Of a DNA stretch of 64,000 bases, positions 10,184 through 24,263 are shown one piece after another; positions within the stretch are counted from its first letter, which is position 1, and the number at the start of each line of letters is the position of its first letter. The notes beneath the pieces were generated by a model. The model saw only the letters and a list, made by a program, of their open reading frames with translations, was not told the origin of the DNA and did not search any database. A program made the position numbers and the translations under genes. The stretch is from Lichenostomus cassidix (lineage: Eukaryota > Chordata > Aves > Passeriformes > Meliphagidae): the NCBI GenBank assembly GCA_008360975.2, contig CM039183.1, positions 76,709,850 through 76,773,849 on the forward strand, in the 5' to 3' direction.

Positions 10184-13100
10184 GGTTGGTTTGAGGTAGG
10201 TGTTTTAAGTGGCAATCATGACAGACTCTGAAGCCTTCTACATTGTGGAGTTTAGGTTACACATTTTTCTTTTTGTGCAATGTGCATTATAAGGTTTTTT
10301 TTGTCCTCATTTAAATTACTGTTACATAGTGAAATGTGTTCTTTGTACTACTCTTAAAACAGAAAGCTTCTTAGGAGGCTTTAAATCTGACAATTGTTTT
10401 CAATAAGTAAGAAGTTTTATGTCAGTATTTGAGAATTGGTTGTATGCCTTATGATGACTGTAAGGAGTTTTAGGTAGCAGTACCAGTATTGATGTGCAGT
10501 TTTATCTAAAGCAGTACTGGCAAACACTTAAGATAAATAATTATTGGTTCAAAATAGATTTTAAACCTATATCTGCTCAAAAGAATAGTGTTCATAAAAA
10601 TATATTCTCAAAAGATCAGTATATATACTAAGAATTATTATTGCTCTTACTTACCTCAGAACACCTTTTTCATTTCATTACTTCTGTGAACTTGATGGGT
10701 GTGATTCCTGTAATACTTCCTTAAGGTAATGAAAGAGGGATTGCATTTTCATATTCATCATAACTTTGTGAATTTTTCTTTATGTATGGTCAGAATAAAC
10801 TATTGTTTTGAAGCATTTCCATATTCTGAAAGTGAACTATTTAAAAATAGTATAGTTTTGTCCAAAGGATCTTTATCCTATTTTTATTCAGTCATTTCTG
10901 CAGCTATAGCAACAAATGTAATGATGAATACCTCATCAGTATAGCTGAAAAAGTGAGCAGACTTTCTCTTGCATCAATGATGAATGTCTTGAGAGGGTTT
11001 GCCAACTCTGTGAACAGCACAGCAAGGTCTGCAGGAAGACAAGGAGTTCTTTCTGTCCTCTAAGTCTGTTCATATCCATCAATTCCTCTCCAGAGATAGG
11101 TGCTGTTGAATGGATGCTAAAGGATGACAAGGGGGACCTGCTTAGGTAGATCTTTTCCTTATGTTTAATTAGGCATTTTTCTTGGTTTTTTCTTTTCCAA
11201 GAAGAGTTGGATCTTTTCGTCTTTAGAAAGGATCTTACAGGATCTTTCCTTTCTTGACTAGAATGAGTGGCTTTGTGGTGCTTAATTGCTGGCTGGGGTT
11301 CAAGCACGACAAGATCCTTAAAGATTAACACCCTGAATGGTTTTAGAAAAGCTGTGGGTTTTTTGAGCCAGGGTTTCTTCCTTACTTTCTTTCCAGTACA
11401 TTTTGCTGAGAGAAGATGTAGATTCTCAAGTCACCCCCAAGGCTTGGTTTTTTTCAAAGATTGATGGAGGTAGCAGTCTTTAACCGCAGATAAGATGCAT
11501 CTCTGATTTCCACAAGCATATTCAAGGCTGAAAAAGTGGAAACACCATACCTAGTCAGAATGGGTTTAATCAGAATTTTTGGAGTATGTTTTACAGTTTT
11601 TTTTGGGGGCTTTTTTAAACGTAGCTGGGTTTTGCTTAGGGTCAAGAAAAGGATCCAACGTACTTCATCACATCTTATTTTTGTTTTGAGAAGCTTCAAT
11701 TTTGGAAACGCATTTTAGGATGCAGGTTGAACCTCACAAAAGGGAATACTGTAGACCTCTTTTTTCACAGCCTTCCTCCATCATTCCTTTCTATGGTATG
11801 GGTTAAGACATTCCATTGCATTCTTTTTATTAACAATAATGTATCAATAAATGTGTGTTAGATTGTGTGGGCTGTAGGAAGATTACTCAAAAGGCCAGGA
11901 GTCTCAGGGCTATATTTAATAGCAGAAAAAGTGGCTAGAACTTTTAATTATACCCGAAAAAAAAAGAGTGTTTTCCATGTAGACTTAGTTATTTTCAGGG
12001 AAAAAGTGAAAGTAATTACTTGAAACAGCAGTAAACTTTGTGCTGTGTTATATAATACATCCAATAATGAAATTGTTCTTAGAGATATGGATTTGGAACT
12101 TTAATACCAGAGTTAGATCCTGACTGATTTTCTTCTAATCTGAAAATCAATTTACCATGAAATGAAATGCACTTTTAAAACACAGTTATAAAGTATGGCA
12201 GCATTTCTAGTTGTGTCTTGAGATTTGGTTTTGGATTTTGGAAATAAGGGCTGTATCTTTATAACGTTGTCTTCAGTGTTATATTAAGATGTTTGGATGG
12301 ACTTTGTTTTTGTAAGACTGAGTTTTAGTGGTAAGACAAAAGAAAGGGACAATCACTGGGGAGCAGGTTGTGTGTTCTCAGAGTCTCTAAAAATGTTGCC
12401 TTCTTGAACTCTGATATTGACAGAGAAAGCAGTGTCACTAAATTTTTTTTCCTCTATAATCAATTCAACACAGATTACCCTTTCAATGTTAGCTGGGAAC
12501 AGATGTATTCTATGAGAGATTTTTCTTTTTAATGTAAATTCCATGTTCTCTTAGACATTTTTGAGCAAAGTTGAATTTTTGCTGTTTGTCATTACATTTG
12601 TGTAATTGGTCACTTTTGTTGCATGGCTTGCTTTCTTTTTTTACTGGTTTGCCTCAGAACTCAGGGAGATGACATGGTCCTATCTGCCAGTCCTCCCACC
12701 CATTGTGTAAGGATAGCAGCAGTCAGTGGAAGAAGCAGAATTTTAGGTTAGTGCTTTAAATGCTGCATATTCCTAGCCTTTGAATCTTGGCCTTTTATTT
12801 CTATTAATATTTTAGGATTTTCAGCAAGACATTATTTTCATTACATCGGACAGGAAGTACAGGTGCACAGAAATAAATTATTGGAAATGGTCTAACTCTT
12901 GGCTTTCCTTGCTTAAACCAGCTCACAGTTCTCTTGCAAGGCTTTTTTTGTGTGGACAGTCTCAGTCTGGATGTCATCACTAAAGTCCATTGTCTAATGA
13001 AAATGCTGTCTAGCAGGAGTAGGGAAAAAGTTCCTTTTTGTGCAGTCTGTGGTCCCATGGAGAATTGTGCCCATCACTCTGAATGGAACAATAGGGCTAA

Positions 13101-14110
13101 AGGTTAAACAATGATGCAGGTCAAATGAACAACCTTTTTCAAATGTTAGCACGCTGTATGTCAATGACTTGTCAGCTCTTAGACTATTATCTGGTTTTAA
13201 AATGACAGCTTGTCCTGGAGGGATTAGAAAAAAGGTGAGTAATCTCTTCCAGAAGATTAAATGGTCTAAGATCTTAAAAGTTTTCAGTCAAATATATGAA
13301 CTGACAGGTGACTTATTGTGTTCTCCTGGTTAATTTGACTTTTATTTTTACTTTTTAAAATTGCTTTTGTTGTAGTTAGGGGAGCTGGAATGTTTAGAGT
13401 TTATACCAATAAAGGTATAGCTCCTGTTGAGATGGTTTGCTTTGGAAAATTAAGTGGCTATGAAGCTGTGATGATGCAGGAGATTGTGTAAGTGCTGATA
13501 TTGATGATATTGATTGTGAGTATTTTGCAGGCAACTGAGGCAGGTGTAAGCTAGTATTTGCATGCCCTGAAAGAGTGAACCCTGATAAAGGGCAGAATAT
13601 ACAGACATTGCTCATCTGTGTCTGCCAAGAGAGCTGTTAACCAAAACTGACTGAAAATGACAAAGCTTTGTCTTGTATCTCCAAGTTGCCTACAGACAAC
13701 GCGTGGAAAAGCTTTGCAGTCATGGGGCAGAAGACTGAAGAATTGCATGGCAGCAATGGCAGAAGCAGAAGTGTCAAATAATCTGTCTATTTATTGAAGA
13801 TCTTGAATTCCGCATCTCAGTGGAGAGGGAATGTTACCATCTGGAGGTTTTTTAATGCCAAAAAGACTTGTTTCTTCCATCTTTATTTTTGTTTTGATTT
13901 TCATTGCCTTAAGGACTTGCTTAATCAGCTCACCTTTCAATCCTGCATTTCCTGACCTAGAGTTGGCAGCGATTCTTTGGTGTCTGGCCTACCTCATATT
14001 CCTCACTCCATCTGTTCCATTCCAGGATTTTGGCCTATTTATCATCTCATCACCTTTTAATTGTCTTCTAACCCATCTCCCCTTTACCTTTTTGTTTCTT
14101 TTTCCTTTAA

Positions 14111-14178
14111 TTTCTTTATTTATTTATTTCTATATTTATTATTATTAATTTCTTTATTTATTCTATACTTATTATTCC
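14111..14178. repeat. TTTA/TTA-rich low-complexity tract
   Basis: Repeated TTTA and TTA units, including TTTATTTATTTATTT near 14115 and TTATTATTATTAATT near 14138. It follows a long pyrimidine-rich stretch from about 13920. Confidence 0.8.
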
Positions 14179-17100
14179 TCACTTTGTCCTGTTCCATCTC
14201 CCCAAGAATGGAAAATTTAATGGTGTAAAAACAGTATTGCCTTATTCCACCCTGAGATGCTTTTGTGCTGGTGTTATCTTCACTTAAATCTTATTTTTGG
14301 TAGACTTTTCTTCCTGTAAACACAAATAATCATTGACCTGAGGAACCTAGTAAACAGAGACTGAATAAGAAGCTGGAAAGATGTTACTCTATGCTTATAC
14401 TAGAATTAGAAATCTTCACTTGGCAGCTGTCTTGTATCCCAGCATGTAGTACTTCAGCCTGATTGTTCAAAATTATTTTACCATATGAATTGTAAAAGTA
14501 AGTATAGCCAATCAGCCCAAGTAGAAGCTTGTAAATTGTAAGGTGAAATAGGTGACTAAACTGCAGTTCTTGAGCTGAATATAGGTTAGTGCTACTTAAA
14601 ATTCAGTGCTTGAACTGGAGCTATTTCATGCAGCCAGCTGCAGCACTGCAGTGATGTGTGCTCTGTTCGGTAAACATAGTTTCTGTCAGTGGGAGGTTGA
14701 GAGTAGCAGAGGCTTTGTAGGCCAGGGCTGGTGGGGTGTCCAGCTGCCTCTGAGTGTTCCTTTGCTTTCTGTGGGACAGGGAGGCAGCAGTTACTTGCTT
14801 AAATTTGAGTTACACCAAAAGGTTTCCACTGGTGCTGGAGAAGACACTGACTCAGCTTGTGGCTAACTTCTCAGCCTCCTTGCTTTGCTGCAGTCACTTA
14901 AGGAGACCCATTCACGAACAAGAATCTGTGTTCATTTCCTAGAGTAAGCACAAGAGGATTAGGCTACTTGCTTTTGATTATTATTATTTGTGATGTCGAA
15001 GGTCAAGTTTAATATTTCAGCACAGAAGAATTTCAGCCAGGGAAAGAAATAAGTTTTTTTCTTTTGCTTTAAGAAATTATTCACACATTACTTATATTTC
15101 ACATTTTTCAGAAAGTGATCTACTGAAGTTAAAACAAGCAGTCTTGAATATTTCCATGAAGGATTATTTTCATAACTTGTGGGCCATGTTAGATATTGCT
15201 AGTGGTACAAATTAAATTAATGTAGAATAATTCAGATGTGGAATATGTAATTAAATTCTGACTTGTCATACTGTAGTGTGAAAAAGAAAGCAATGAAACT
15301 GGTGGAAAAATAGAGGCATATGGATGAAGTGTTCTACTTGGTGCACATTGTAAGTTTAAACATCAGGACAGTACATATTCAGTTTAGCTGTTAGCATTTT
15401 GACATTAGATTTGAACATTCTAACATTTTTGTAAATTATTTCTTCTGTATTTTGTGCAGTGGAAATATTATATACTTTTCTAAGTAGGAAAAGTGTCTTT
15501 AATGGTGATTTCTTCTTTCAGTTTTATGGTCTTTTACCAAACCAGGGAAATGTAAATCTGTTTGGACCTAATTACCAGTTGGTATGCCAGTTTGGGCAAT
15601 TGAATTGTATATTTGATATCTTCTGAATTAGTTAGAAGACTCAGCTGTGGTGACTAAGTGGGTCACTCCACTCATTAATTGAGGGGCAACTGTTTAATAT
15701 TGTCCATTGTGCCACTTCACAGCCTGTCACTTTCCAAACTGCCTTCTGGCAATGCAGCTCCACAGGGAAGCCATCAGCCTTCTCGTATTGGAATGACGTT
15801 CAAGAGACATGGCGCTTAATTTGGATAAAATGAATAAAAGCACAAAGAAAATGGTAAAGATGGGGGTGAAATTTAAAGCAATTTATTATGATGCCAGACT
15901 ATAGGACATTGCTGCTAGCTATTTCTTCTCTTGTGATATGCCCAATTTTGAGAAAAACCCCCAAAACCAGATCTTGTATGAAATTAATCTTTAAAATCAA
16001 GAAATAATAAAATTCTAGCATTTTACTGTTATGGCTTTACAGTTTTAATTTCAACTTTGTAGCAAATAAAGCCCTCAAGTGCCATTGCATAGCAGAAGAA
16101 TCAGATTTTTTAAAGCATCCAGAATATAATGTTTAACCTTAATTTTTGTGTTAAAATCACTGCTTCAATCCCTGTACAAAATACTAGCCCAGTTTGAATC
16201 AGGCATTGTAACAGTAAATGCTTGAAAACTTTGTATTCTTGCATTTCAGTTTTATGTCTAATTGAATTATTGTCTTTGTTGTATTTTGTCTTTGTTGACA
16301 AGTCTTATTAGAAATGCTTAATGAAACAAAGTCCTCAATTATGTGATTTAATTAAAACAGACCACTCCATGTTCCTGACAACCAGAGACCGGATTATGTT
16401 GTTGCAGTTTACACAGGGCTGGATAACAGATTTATACAAGGTTTGGGTGACAGATAAGCCCCATCAAGTATGTAACAGTGGAAAATCATTGAGAGATCAA
16501 ATTAAAATGTACTTGGCCCCACTGTACTCAACACGGTGCCATTCTTTCTTTTGACATCAGAAGAACTATTGAATGTAGTATTTGGTCAAACACAGAATAT
16601 TAAGGAGTTTGCAAGCATCAGTGTGATGAGAGCCTTGCTCAGTTGAAGACATTACAGACTTTACCAAGCATCTTTCATCCATTCAGGAATGTCATAGATT
16701 GCAGATAATTTGTAAATAGGTCAACGCATTTGCTAGTGGAACCTACTAAACCTCCTCCGGCTCCAGCAGGACTGTAATCTCAGATGGGTGTGTTCTGCCA
16801 GGTAGGAGAGCATGGCGTGAGTGATATGGGCAGCATCCCTATCCCTAAAAGAAAAAAAAAATTAATGCACGTTGAAACAGGGAACTGCCAAGAGCACAAT
16901 AAACAAAATGGCCAAGCTATGAAATATATTGCTGTTTCTTCATCAGGAAAACTAACTATGAAATATTGCTGTTTGGCAGGGTCATTCCCTCAAAGCTTTG
17001 AGGAGCCTGTGTTTCTCTCATTTTGAAGCTATTGCAAAAGTCAATTAAAGTTTCTTGAAGCAGCTTATTTCTCTTATTTGAAAGAAGCATTTGAAAACAT

Positions 17101-20100
17101 CATACTTAATTTATGTCAGTTTCTCAATTGTGTTTTTGAGAAGAGATTGACAGTGAGAAATGCCTCATGCTTATTTTGAATTCAGGAATGCAGATGTGCT
17201 GTCAAATTAAGCATTAACACACATAGTGCTTGTGTTATTCTTGGGTATTTTTTTGAATACATTAGGTACGTGACCTTTGGAGTTATTCACTCAGAACCAG
17301 CACATGGGTGATAGCTCAGTGGGGCTCTTACTGTAGCGTGCTCTAGGTTTTTCTAAAATGTCTCCAAATAATTAAGAAACATGGCATACAGCTAGTGCTA
17401 TTAGCATATTTGAAGAGTGCTGTTAATGAATTAGCTGCAAATCCACAAAGATATTAAAAAAAATTAGAACCATCAAACTTGATTCCTTGCCACCCTCACA
17501 ATGTATTTTACTCTTGTTCACAATAGCATTCTTTTCCCATGTGGCTGGGTAATGAAGTCAAGCTAGTGTAGTTCTTAGACTGTCTTAACATCCTATGTTG
17601 CATCCATCACACACTACAGTGTCTTCCAGTCACTCAAATATCTGTAAGTGGCTTTTCTTTGACTCTTTTAGAGGGGTAGTAGAATAGATTTAAGAAGCAG
17701 CTTTAAGAAGATGATATATATGATTTCTCTTAAGTTCTCCATGAAAAAAGCAGATGGTAAAATTCCCTTGTGAAACTGGAAGCAGTTCCAGTAGAAACTG
17801 GGAAAGCTCTTAAAGTCCAGTGTGTGGAACAACTTGGCTTCTTTCTAAGAGGTGCATCATGACACAAAGCAAGTGGCAGGCAGAAGGGATGAATCTCTTT
17901 GGCTTTCGTGCTTGGAGGTGTTGCTCATTCCCTATCACTTGAGTATCAACTGGAATTTCTATTGCATTCCTCTTCTGGAAAAAATATATGGACTCCCATA
18001 AAGACTTTTCTGCAGAATTACTGTTCTAAAAGATAATGAGGAGTGGAGTCATTAGTTAAAATGCTAATGACCAGTCGCAAGTAGCTTAGGCCCTTGTCAG
18101 TCACTGGCAATGAAATTATTTGGGCAAATGATTGAGAAAGACACTCTACAGTAGTTGTGGTTCTTTGAATTTTATTGTTGTTTTTTTGGTCAGTGGCCTA
18201 CTAGCATCAAATCTTTAGCATATTTGACTTTTACATCAAAGCGTCTAGGAACCCTGCACATCACACCCTTCACCAGGAAACAGAACACTTGGAACTAAAG
18301 TACAGACTGCAGATGCTGGTGGCAGCCTAAATATGCAGCCTTTCAGCTTCATCCACTTGGAATGCAAGAGGGCAGTCAAATGAGAACATGTTTATAATAC
18401 ATCTGAGAGGGCTGTTGTAGCTATGAGGCAAATAAATGTTTCTCTCAATGCTCCTGCTGAGTTTCTAACAAGTTGTAGACCAGAGGAGAGTACGTAGTTG
18501 CCGGAGTAAACCCAGGTAGAATTAGGTCACCTTCCTTCCTCTCTGTGCATGCACCTGTCTGTTGCCACTTCATGTTATTTCAGCCTTGCTGCTCATGCTG
18601 TTATTAGTGCACAGCTTGTGGAGGTTTGGTGGAAGTGCCCAGGTGACTTCCTGTCCTGCTATAATGGGCTGTACATGGGAGAGATGACCTCTGGTAAAGC
18701 TGACCACCTGCAAAGTGCTGGCAAAAGTAGAAAGTGAGCCTCCCACGTAAGGATTTCTTCTTGCCATTATTTGTAATTAGATCAAATGGAAGGCTGTCAG
18801 TGAATGCTTTTTTGTGGAATATGAATTTCAGATTCAGCATCCTCTAACAGTATTTTGCTACGTGAGCTATTAGGACCATATGTATTTGAATACCATGAGT
18901 GTTGCTCTAAAGGGTAAAGCAGTGTAGTCAGTACAGGAATGCTTGCTAAAGATCTGTGGAGGAATGTAGAAAGGAAGCTATGCATATTCCTCTTGCAAGA
19001 AAGTATTTGTTGCTAGAAACTGGTCAGACTGTAAAGTATTCAGTAATTCTAAACACACCTTTGACTGAGCTTTAAAATGAGAGAAACATGTCTTGCATGC
19101 TCACTTTTTTGGGCTACAAGTTTCCTATCTTTGGCAGGTCTGTGCTGGATTCTGGTCTAGTGTGTTTAAGATTATTAGGGTATTCCTTATGGAATTCTTA
19201 AAATGTACTTCAGTGACCAGTTGTAGCCAACGTGTTTTTGTTGTGGCTGTTGGCTGTTCCTACCCTTAACAGATGGCACTCGTGTACACTGACAAGCTGT
19301 GGGATAGCTGAGCATTACTAATAAAACCTATCACATGTTAAACTTGACCTGACATTAATCAAGTTTTGAATGCTACAAATGATTAATGGATAATAATTAG
19401 TCTCTTGATCATATTAGTGAACATCAGTCTCACAATGCTGCCATTATCTGCTTTCATTCTTATAGGGAACAAATCTATTGCCATATTTAGGTGTTTTTCA
19501 TGTCTTTTGAGCCAAAATGTTCTGTATGATTAACTTGGTAAAGAGGTTATTTATAGTCTTTCAGTATGATTGATTTCAGAGCTTCTAGTAAATTAACAAA
19601 CTGAAAGGCTTTCCATAAAATAATATTTCATAAAAAGTATATATTTTTAAATTTTATCAACTGAAAAAATTCCCATGTGTCTACACAGTCATTTGGTATA
19701 TTTTTCATCACCATATGATTCAGCTGTTGCCAGAGATGACACAGTTCAAAATAGTGGTTATTTTGGTTAACAGGTGAACTGTTGCAGTTTACTTTCACTC
19801 TTTTTGTTTAGTTACTGGTTGACAGCAAGTGCTTTCAAGATGTATATATGCATATAGACAAAATAATTTTTGCAGGTTTTCTCTGTTTTTGTCTAGAATT
19901 AGCATCTTGAGTGGATGGCTGTGTGAAAGCTAGGATTTGAGCTTTGAGCATAAATTCTTTTAAAGGATTTTCATCCAGTTTTATATTCTTGATTTTACAG
20001 CCCAAAAGCATGAAATTTCTTTTTAAGTAATGAGCAAGTGAGAAGTCTATACTTTGTGTTCCTTATGCAGTTAGGGCAAAGTAGATAATTTCACTGGTTT

Positions 20101-20927
20101 ACTAAAAACGTAGCAGTTATCTTCAATATGTGTTGGTTCCTAATTAGCATAGGAAACTTCTTGCAGCAATTACTTCATAGAGAGCTCAGTATTTAATTTA
20201 TTTTCTGCACTTTGTGATCCTACTTTTCCTTTATTCATATTTTAGTTCATTGGCATGGGTCAGGAAATATTTTGTAACTTCATGATTTTTTCTTAGCATA
20301 TTAGCTTAAGAATATTTAGTATAAGCTATGGTTTTTTGGCTATACTCTCAGTTATTATGATGCATTTTCTTTCCTGCCTTTTGTTGCTGGTTAGATAAAC
20401 ATAGCTAAATACAATGAATAATGGAGGATGCATTACAGAATTGGACTTTACCCTGATGTAGATACACTTCAACTGATACTGTTCTTACCTCATTTATTTG
20501 ATGTAAGGTAGCATATAATATTTTGATTAGGAAATGAGACTAATGCAGAGGAAACCGGGTCATGTTAAATTATTGAAAATCCGCTTTTCAATATTTTTAT
20601 AGGTCATTTGGGGGAAAACATGAAATTATATAAATGAGAGATCACCTGTGGTTTTGTGAGGGAAATAAATGTTAACATTGCGTTAGAAACCTTTACTTTA
20701 TGGCCATGTGTTAAGTTGCACTCCTGAGACCATGGGTGGTGATTTCAGAACCTTCAAAGTTACTTGGAAGGAGCTTTAATTTAAGGCAAGCAGCCAGTCG
20801 TAATGAGCCATTGGCTGGTCAAATACTTTGGCAAGTGCTCATATATCCAGAGATCTCCTTGAAAGCAGACTCCGGTGGAAGAGAACAGGGAGTGCATTTT
20901 TTCTTACTGCTGTGGCCCTTCTGGAAT

Positions 20928-20950
20928 ATTCCATCTAGTCTAGATGGAAT
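20928..20950. repeat. Perfect palindrome, 11-bp arms
   Basis: Arms ATTCCATCTAG and CTAGATGGAAT are exact reverse complements separated by a single T at 20939. It lies in intronic sequence with no recognisable mobile element around it. Confidence 0.9.
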
Positions 20951-23900
20951 GGTTTCAGTTGATAAAAAAAGGTATCTGTGGGATATCTTCTGAGGAGACG
21001 TTGAAATATTTGAAGAGTTACATCTGCTTCCTTGTGAAATGTTTGAAATGTGAACCTTGTTTCTAAAAACAACCTCTAAGATGTCTTGGTCAGAGTCTAA
21101 AAAGAAGAATAAGGAAGAAAAGCTGAAGGAAGAAAAAAATTGCTGAGAAATAGGAATTAATTTTTTAATTGCACAGCCATACTTCATTGGACAGCTTAAT
21201 GAAGATTGTGGTTCTCCATCACAGCATGCTGTAATTTGAGATTGCACAGTTTTCCAAATAAATTACTTGGCACTTGAGCATATCACTTGAAGAGGAGCTT
21301 AAATATGCATGAGAGGAGAGGGTTTCATCCCCATAGCTGTCTAAAAGTTAGTGTGAAATGGTGATCCAGGCTATGTCTGCTTTGGAGCAGGGAGGGTAGG
21401 AAGCAGTAGAACTGCCAGAGGTGTGTCTTTAATCCTCTCCCACCTGCCCCCAGATTGTTAATATACTCTGGGTTTGTTTACGTCAATTGTTTTACTTGCA
21501 ATGCAATGTTAGATGAGGTGATTGGTATCCTGAATGTGAAAAAGATAAAAGTCTGCATGGATTGAGTTCGACATGTTTTTGTTGTGTTGTAGTTTTTTTC
21601 TTTCTCTTTTTTAATCTGTATTTCAGAAGGTGTGTGCTCCCTTCAATTCCCAAAACCATGAATTCCCTAGAGTCACTAAAGACTGTTTTGAAAGTTTTAC
21701 CATATATTTGTAGTAATTCAGTCAATTAACCAAAGTCAAAACTTCTCTTAACACTTTTTTTTGGGCTCTATTTCTGTTAAAATGTGAACCAGCCAGTTTC
21801 TATTTGTGGAAAATTTGAGGTTCTGGGTATTATTTTTAAATAATATATGAAACTTTTCCCCCCTTTGGCATAGTTACTCATGCTATTTGATGCTTTTTTG
21901 CTTTGAGACTGAAAGCAGCTGTTCAGTTCTTGTTACCTTCTCTGCTTTTAGACACAAAACAAACCAAAGAAGATGTGATGCTCTGGGACAGGGGAAAATG
22001 GAAAGATTCTGGTGAGAAGGAAGGAGCAGAGACCACAGCTGTAGCTTAGAGGACCAGCTTCCCTCACTTGACTTTAAGCTGCATTTGATATTTTCAAGCA
22101 CTGCACAGCAGCCTGTGTATCATCTGAAGGGAAGCTTACACTGCACCAAATGCATGCTTAATTCTTTTCCAGGAGGCTTCCTTTTCAAAATGTAAAGTTT
22201 GAAAGCTGGGGTTTAGAATGTTAGTAGTTTGGATGATGGCTCCATCGTTGCCTGGTACAGCTTGATTTATTTTTTGGGAAATGTGGTAATTGGGATGAAT
22301 CTGAGCCAGACTATTTTTGCATTATTTTAACTGATCTTAACATAAAAATCGTTCTGTGGGATTTCTGATGTCATTCAAACCCGGGATTTATGAAGATTTA
22401 TGTAGTAGGTTATCTACAGAGATGTATGAGCTCATGTTTATAAAACTCGACAGTTGTCAGGATGTGAGAATTGCTTTGTGGCTGATGGTGAGGGCTGTCA
22501 TCCTTGGAGAAAGGGATTGTCCTATAAGTTGGGCTGAAACTTAAACCAGTGAAGATGCTGGAATGACAATAGGCCCATGTCTGAAGGTGTTTCACATTCT
22601 GGTTTACTGGCAATTCAATTTACTGTTTATTTGTAACTAATACTTTTGAGTGAAGTATATTCCGTCTCTGTAGAGTGAACAGGTCCAGATGATCAGTAAT
22701 TTGAAAGGAGGCTCTGGAAAACTGCGTAGGGACTGCAGGCAGAGTTGCTCTAGCTTGACTTGAAGTGAAGCATGTAGCAGTTCTGAAATTGAAAAAGCAA
22801 GGAAGAGGGATGTGTATTTGTCTTGTATTATAACATTCAAAGGGAGTTTTTTCTGTATCCCTAAGTATTTCAGGAGTCTAACAAGCAGTGTCAGTTTTGA
22901 ATCAGAAATGCAGACAAAATGGTTAACAATATCTGCATATTGTGACACAGGAGATCAATAATTGTGTGTGTGCAAGTACCTTAATAAAATTATTTTGTAG
23001 AAAGTCAGTATGACTTTGCAAAGTCATCATTATATTCTGGAATCCGCATAACTCACGTTGTGTTGTGTTTCCATGAGATTTTTTTTAAATTTTCTAAGGG
23101 GAAGGAAAAGGCACAGTAGTACCTGCTGGACTTACTTATTTTATGAATAATGTAATATCTGCAAACTCATGGAATCATTTGTCTTGCCTCAGAAATACTG
23201 AACACTAATGAAAACCTACTAGTGTTATATGGAATTTGTATGCACCTAAATTTTCTCTCCTTCCTGCTGAAGGAGCAAAGTGATTTTTTTGTTGGTGTAA
23301 GTACAGAGAGATCTCTAAAGCGTGAATTTTCAATTATCCACAGAAGAACTGCTGACTGGTTCAGTGTTTTAGCAAAAGCAGTTTCAGCAAGTTAGTGCTC
23401 TTTTGGTGACATACTGCTGCTCTTCATCTCAGTGGTTAAGGAGCAAGGAGAAATCCTGTTACTTGTCATACAGCTCCACTCAATCCATGCAATTATACCA
23501 ATCTTTTGCTTAGAGGAATGCTATTAGATGTAGCAATAATTTTAAATTTAGTTAAAAAGTATGAAAGGAAAAGTTTTAAATACTAAACTGTAATATGAGT
23601 ATATGGCTTATTGCAATGTTAACTGGGAAGGAGGAAGCTGAAGGAAGTGAACAGAGAGGATCTCAGGTGGAAATAGATGCCAAGAGGCTACAAGGAACTG
23701 GATGCCAGAAGACTTGGTTCACATGCATCATTTACCCATGTTTTATAAAATGTCATTGAGATGCATTGCACTTTATCTGATCCATGGCAGTCATCCCAGT
23801 CAAGCAGGTGTGCCATTTATCATGGCGCCGATTAAAAAAGGCGATTCTGTTCAAGTTAATTGGAAATGTGAACGTGTGGAACATTGAACAATGTTTTTTT

Positions 23901-24224
23901 TAAAAGATGAACCATGATATTTGCATTTGAAGTTCATAAACTGAAAAAACTGAACTTCTTTAGTGTCAAAAATGGTTGTATGTCAAACATTCCTTTTCTG
24001 CTCATTTTCCTGCCATTCCAAACTGTCTGCAATATTCAATGTCTATGTATTCTGCTGTTCACAGACAACCTTTACATAATTTAATTCTCAAGAAAATTTT
24101 TATGGGAATAAAGTCAGAGAAAATGTACATTTCTTCCTGCCTTCCCTCCCCCCAATTGCTAATCCTTTCTAGTCAAAATTAGTTTCTAGAGAGAATATTG
24201 TCATTTAAATACATGTAATTGACC

Positions 24225-24263
24225 TAATGAGAATGAAAGCAGCATAATGAGAATGAAAGCAGA
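24225..24263. repeat. 20-bp tandem duplication
   Basis: TAATGAGAATGAAAGCAGCA at 24225-24244 is followed directly by a second copy, matching for 19 bases with the last shared bases AGCAG then A. Confidence 0.85.

Noticed and set aside
10936..11331. 131-codon minus-strand open frame
   Set aside because: No recognisable protein family; Ser/Lys/Leu-rich translation as expected from AT-rich non-coding DNA.
13831..14148. 105-codon plus-strand hydrophobic open frame resembling a membrane protein
   Set aside because: It comes from a pyrimidine-rich tract, which translates into Phe/Leu/Ser/Pro in this frame; not a true transmembrane protein.
20819..21247. 142-codon minus-strand open frame
   Set aside because: Low-complexity Ser/Phe-rich translation, no recognisable domain, and no splice or promoter context; consistent with chance in an intron.
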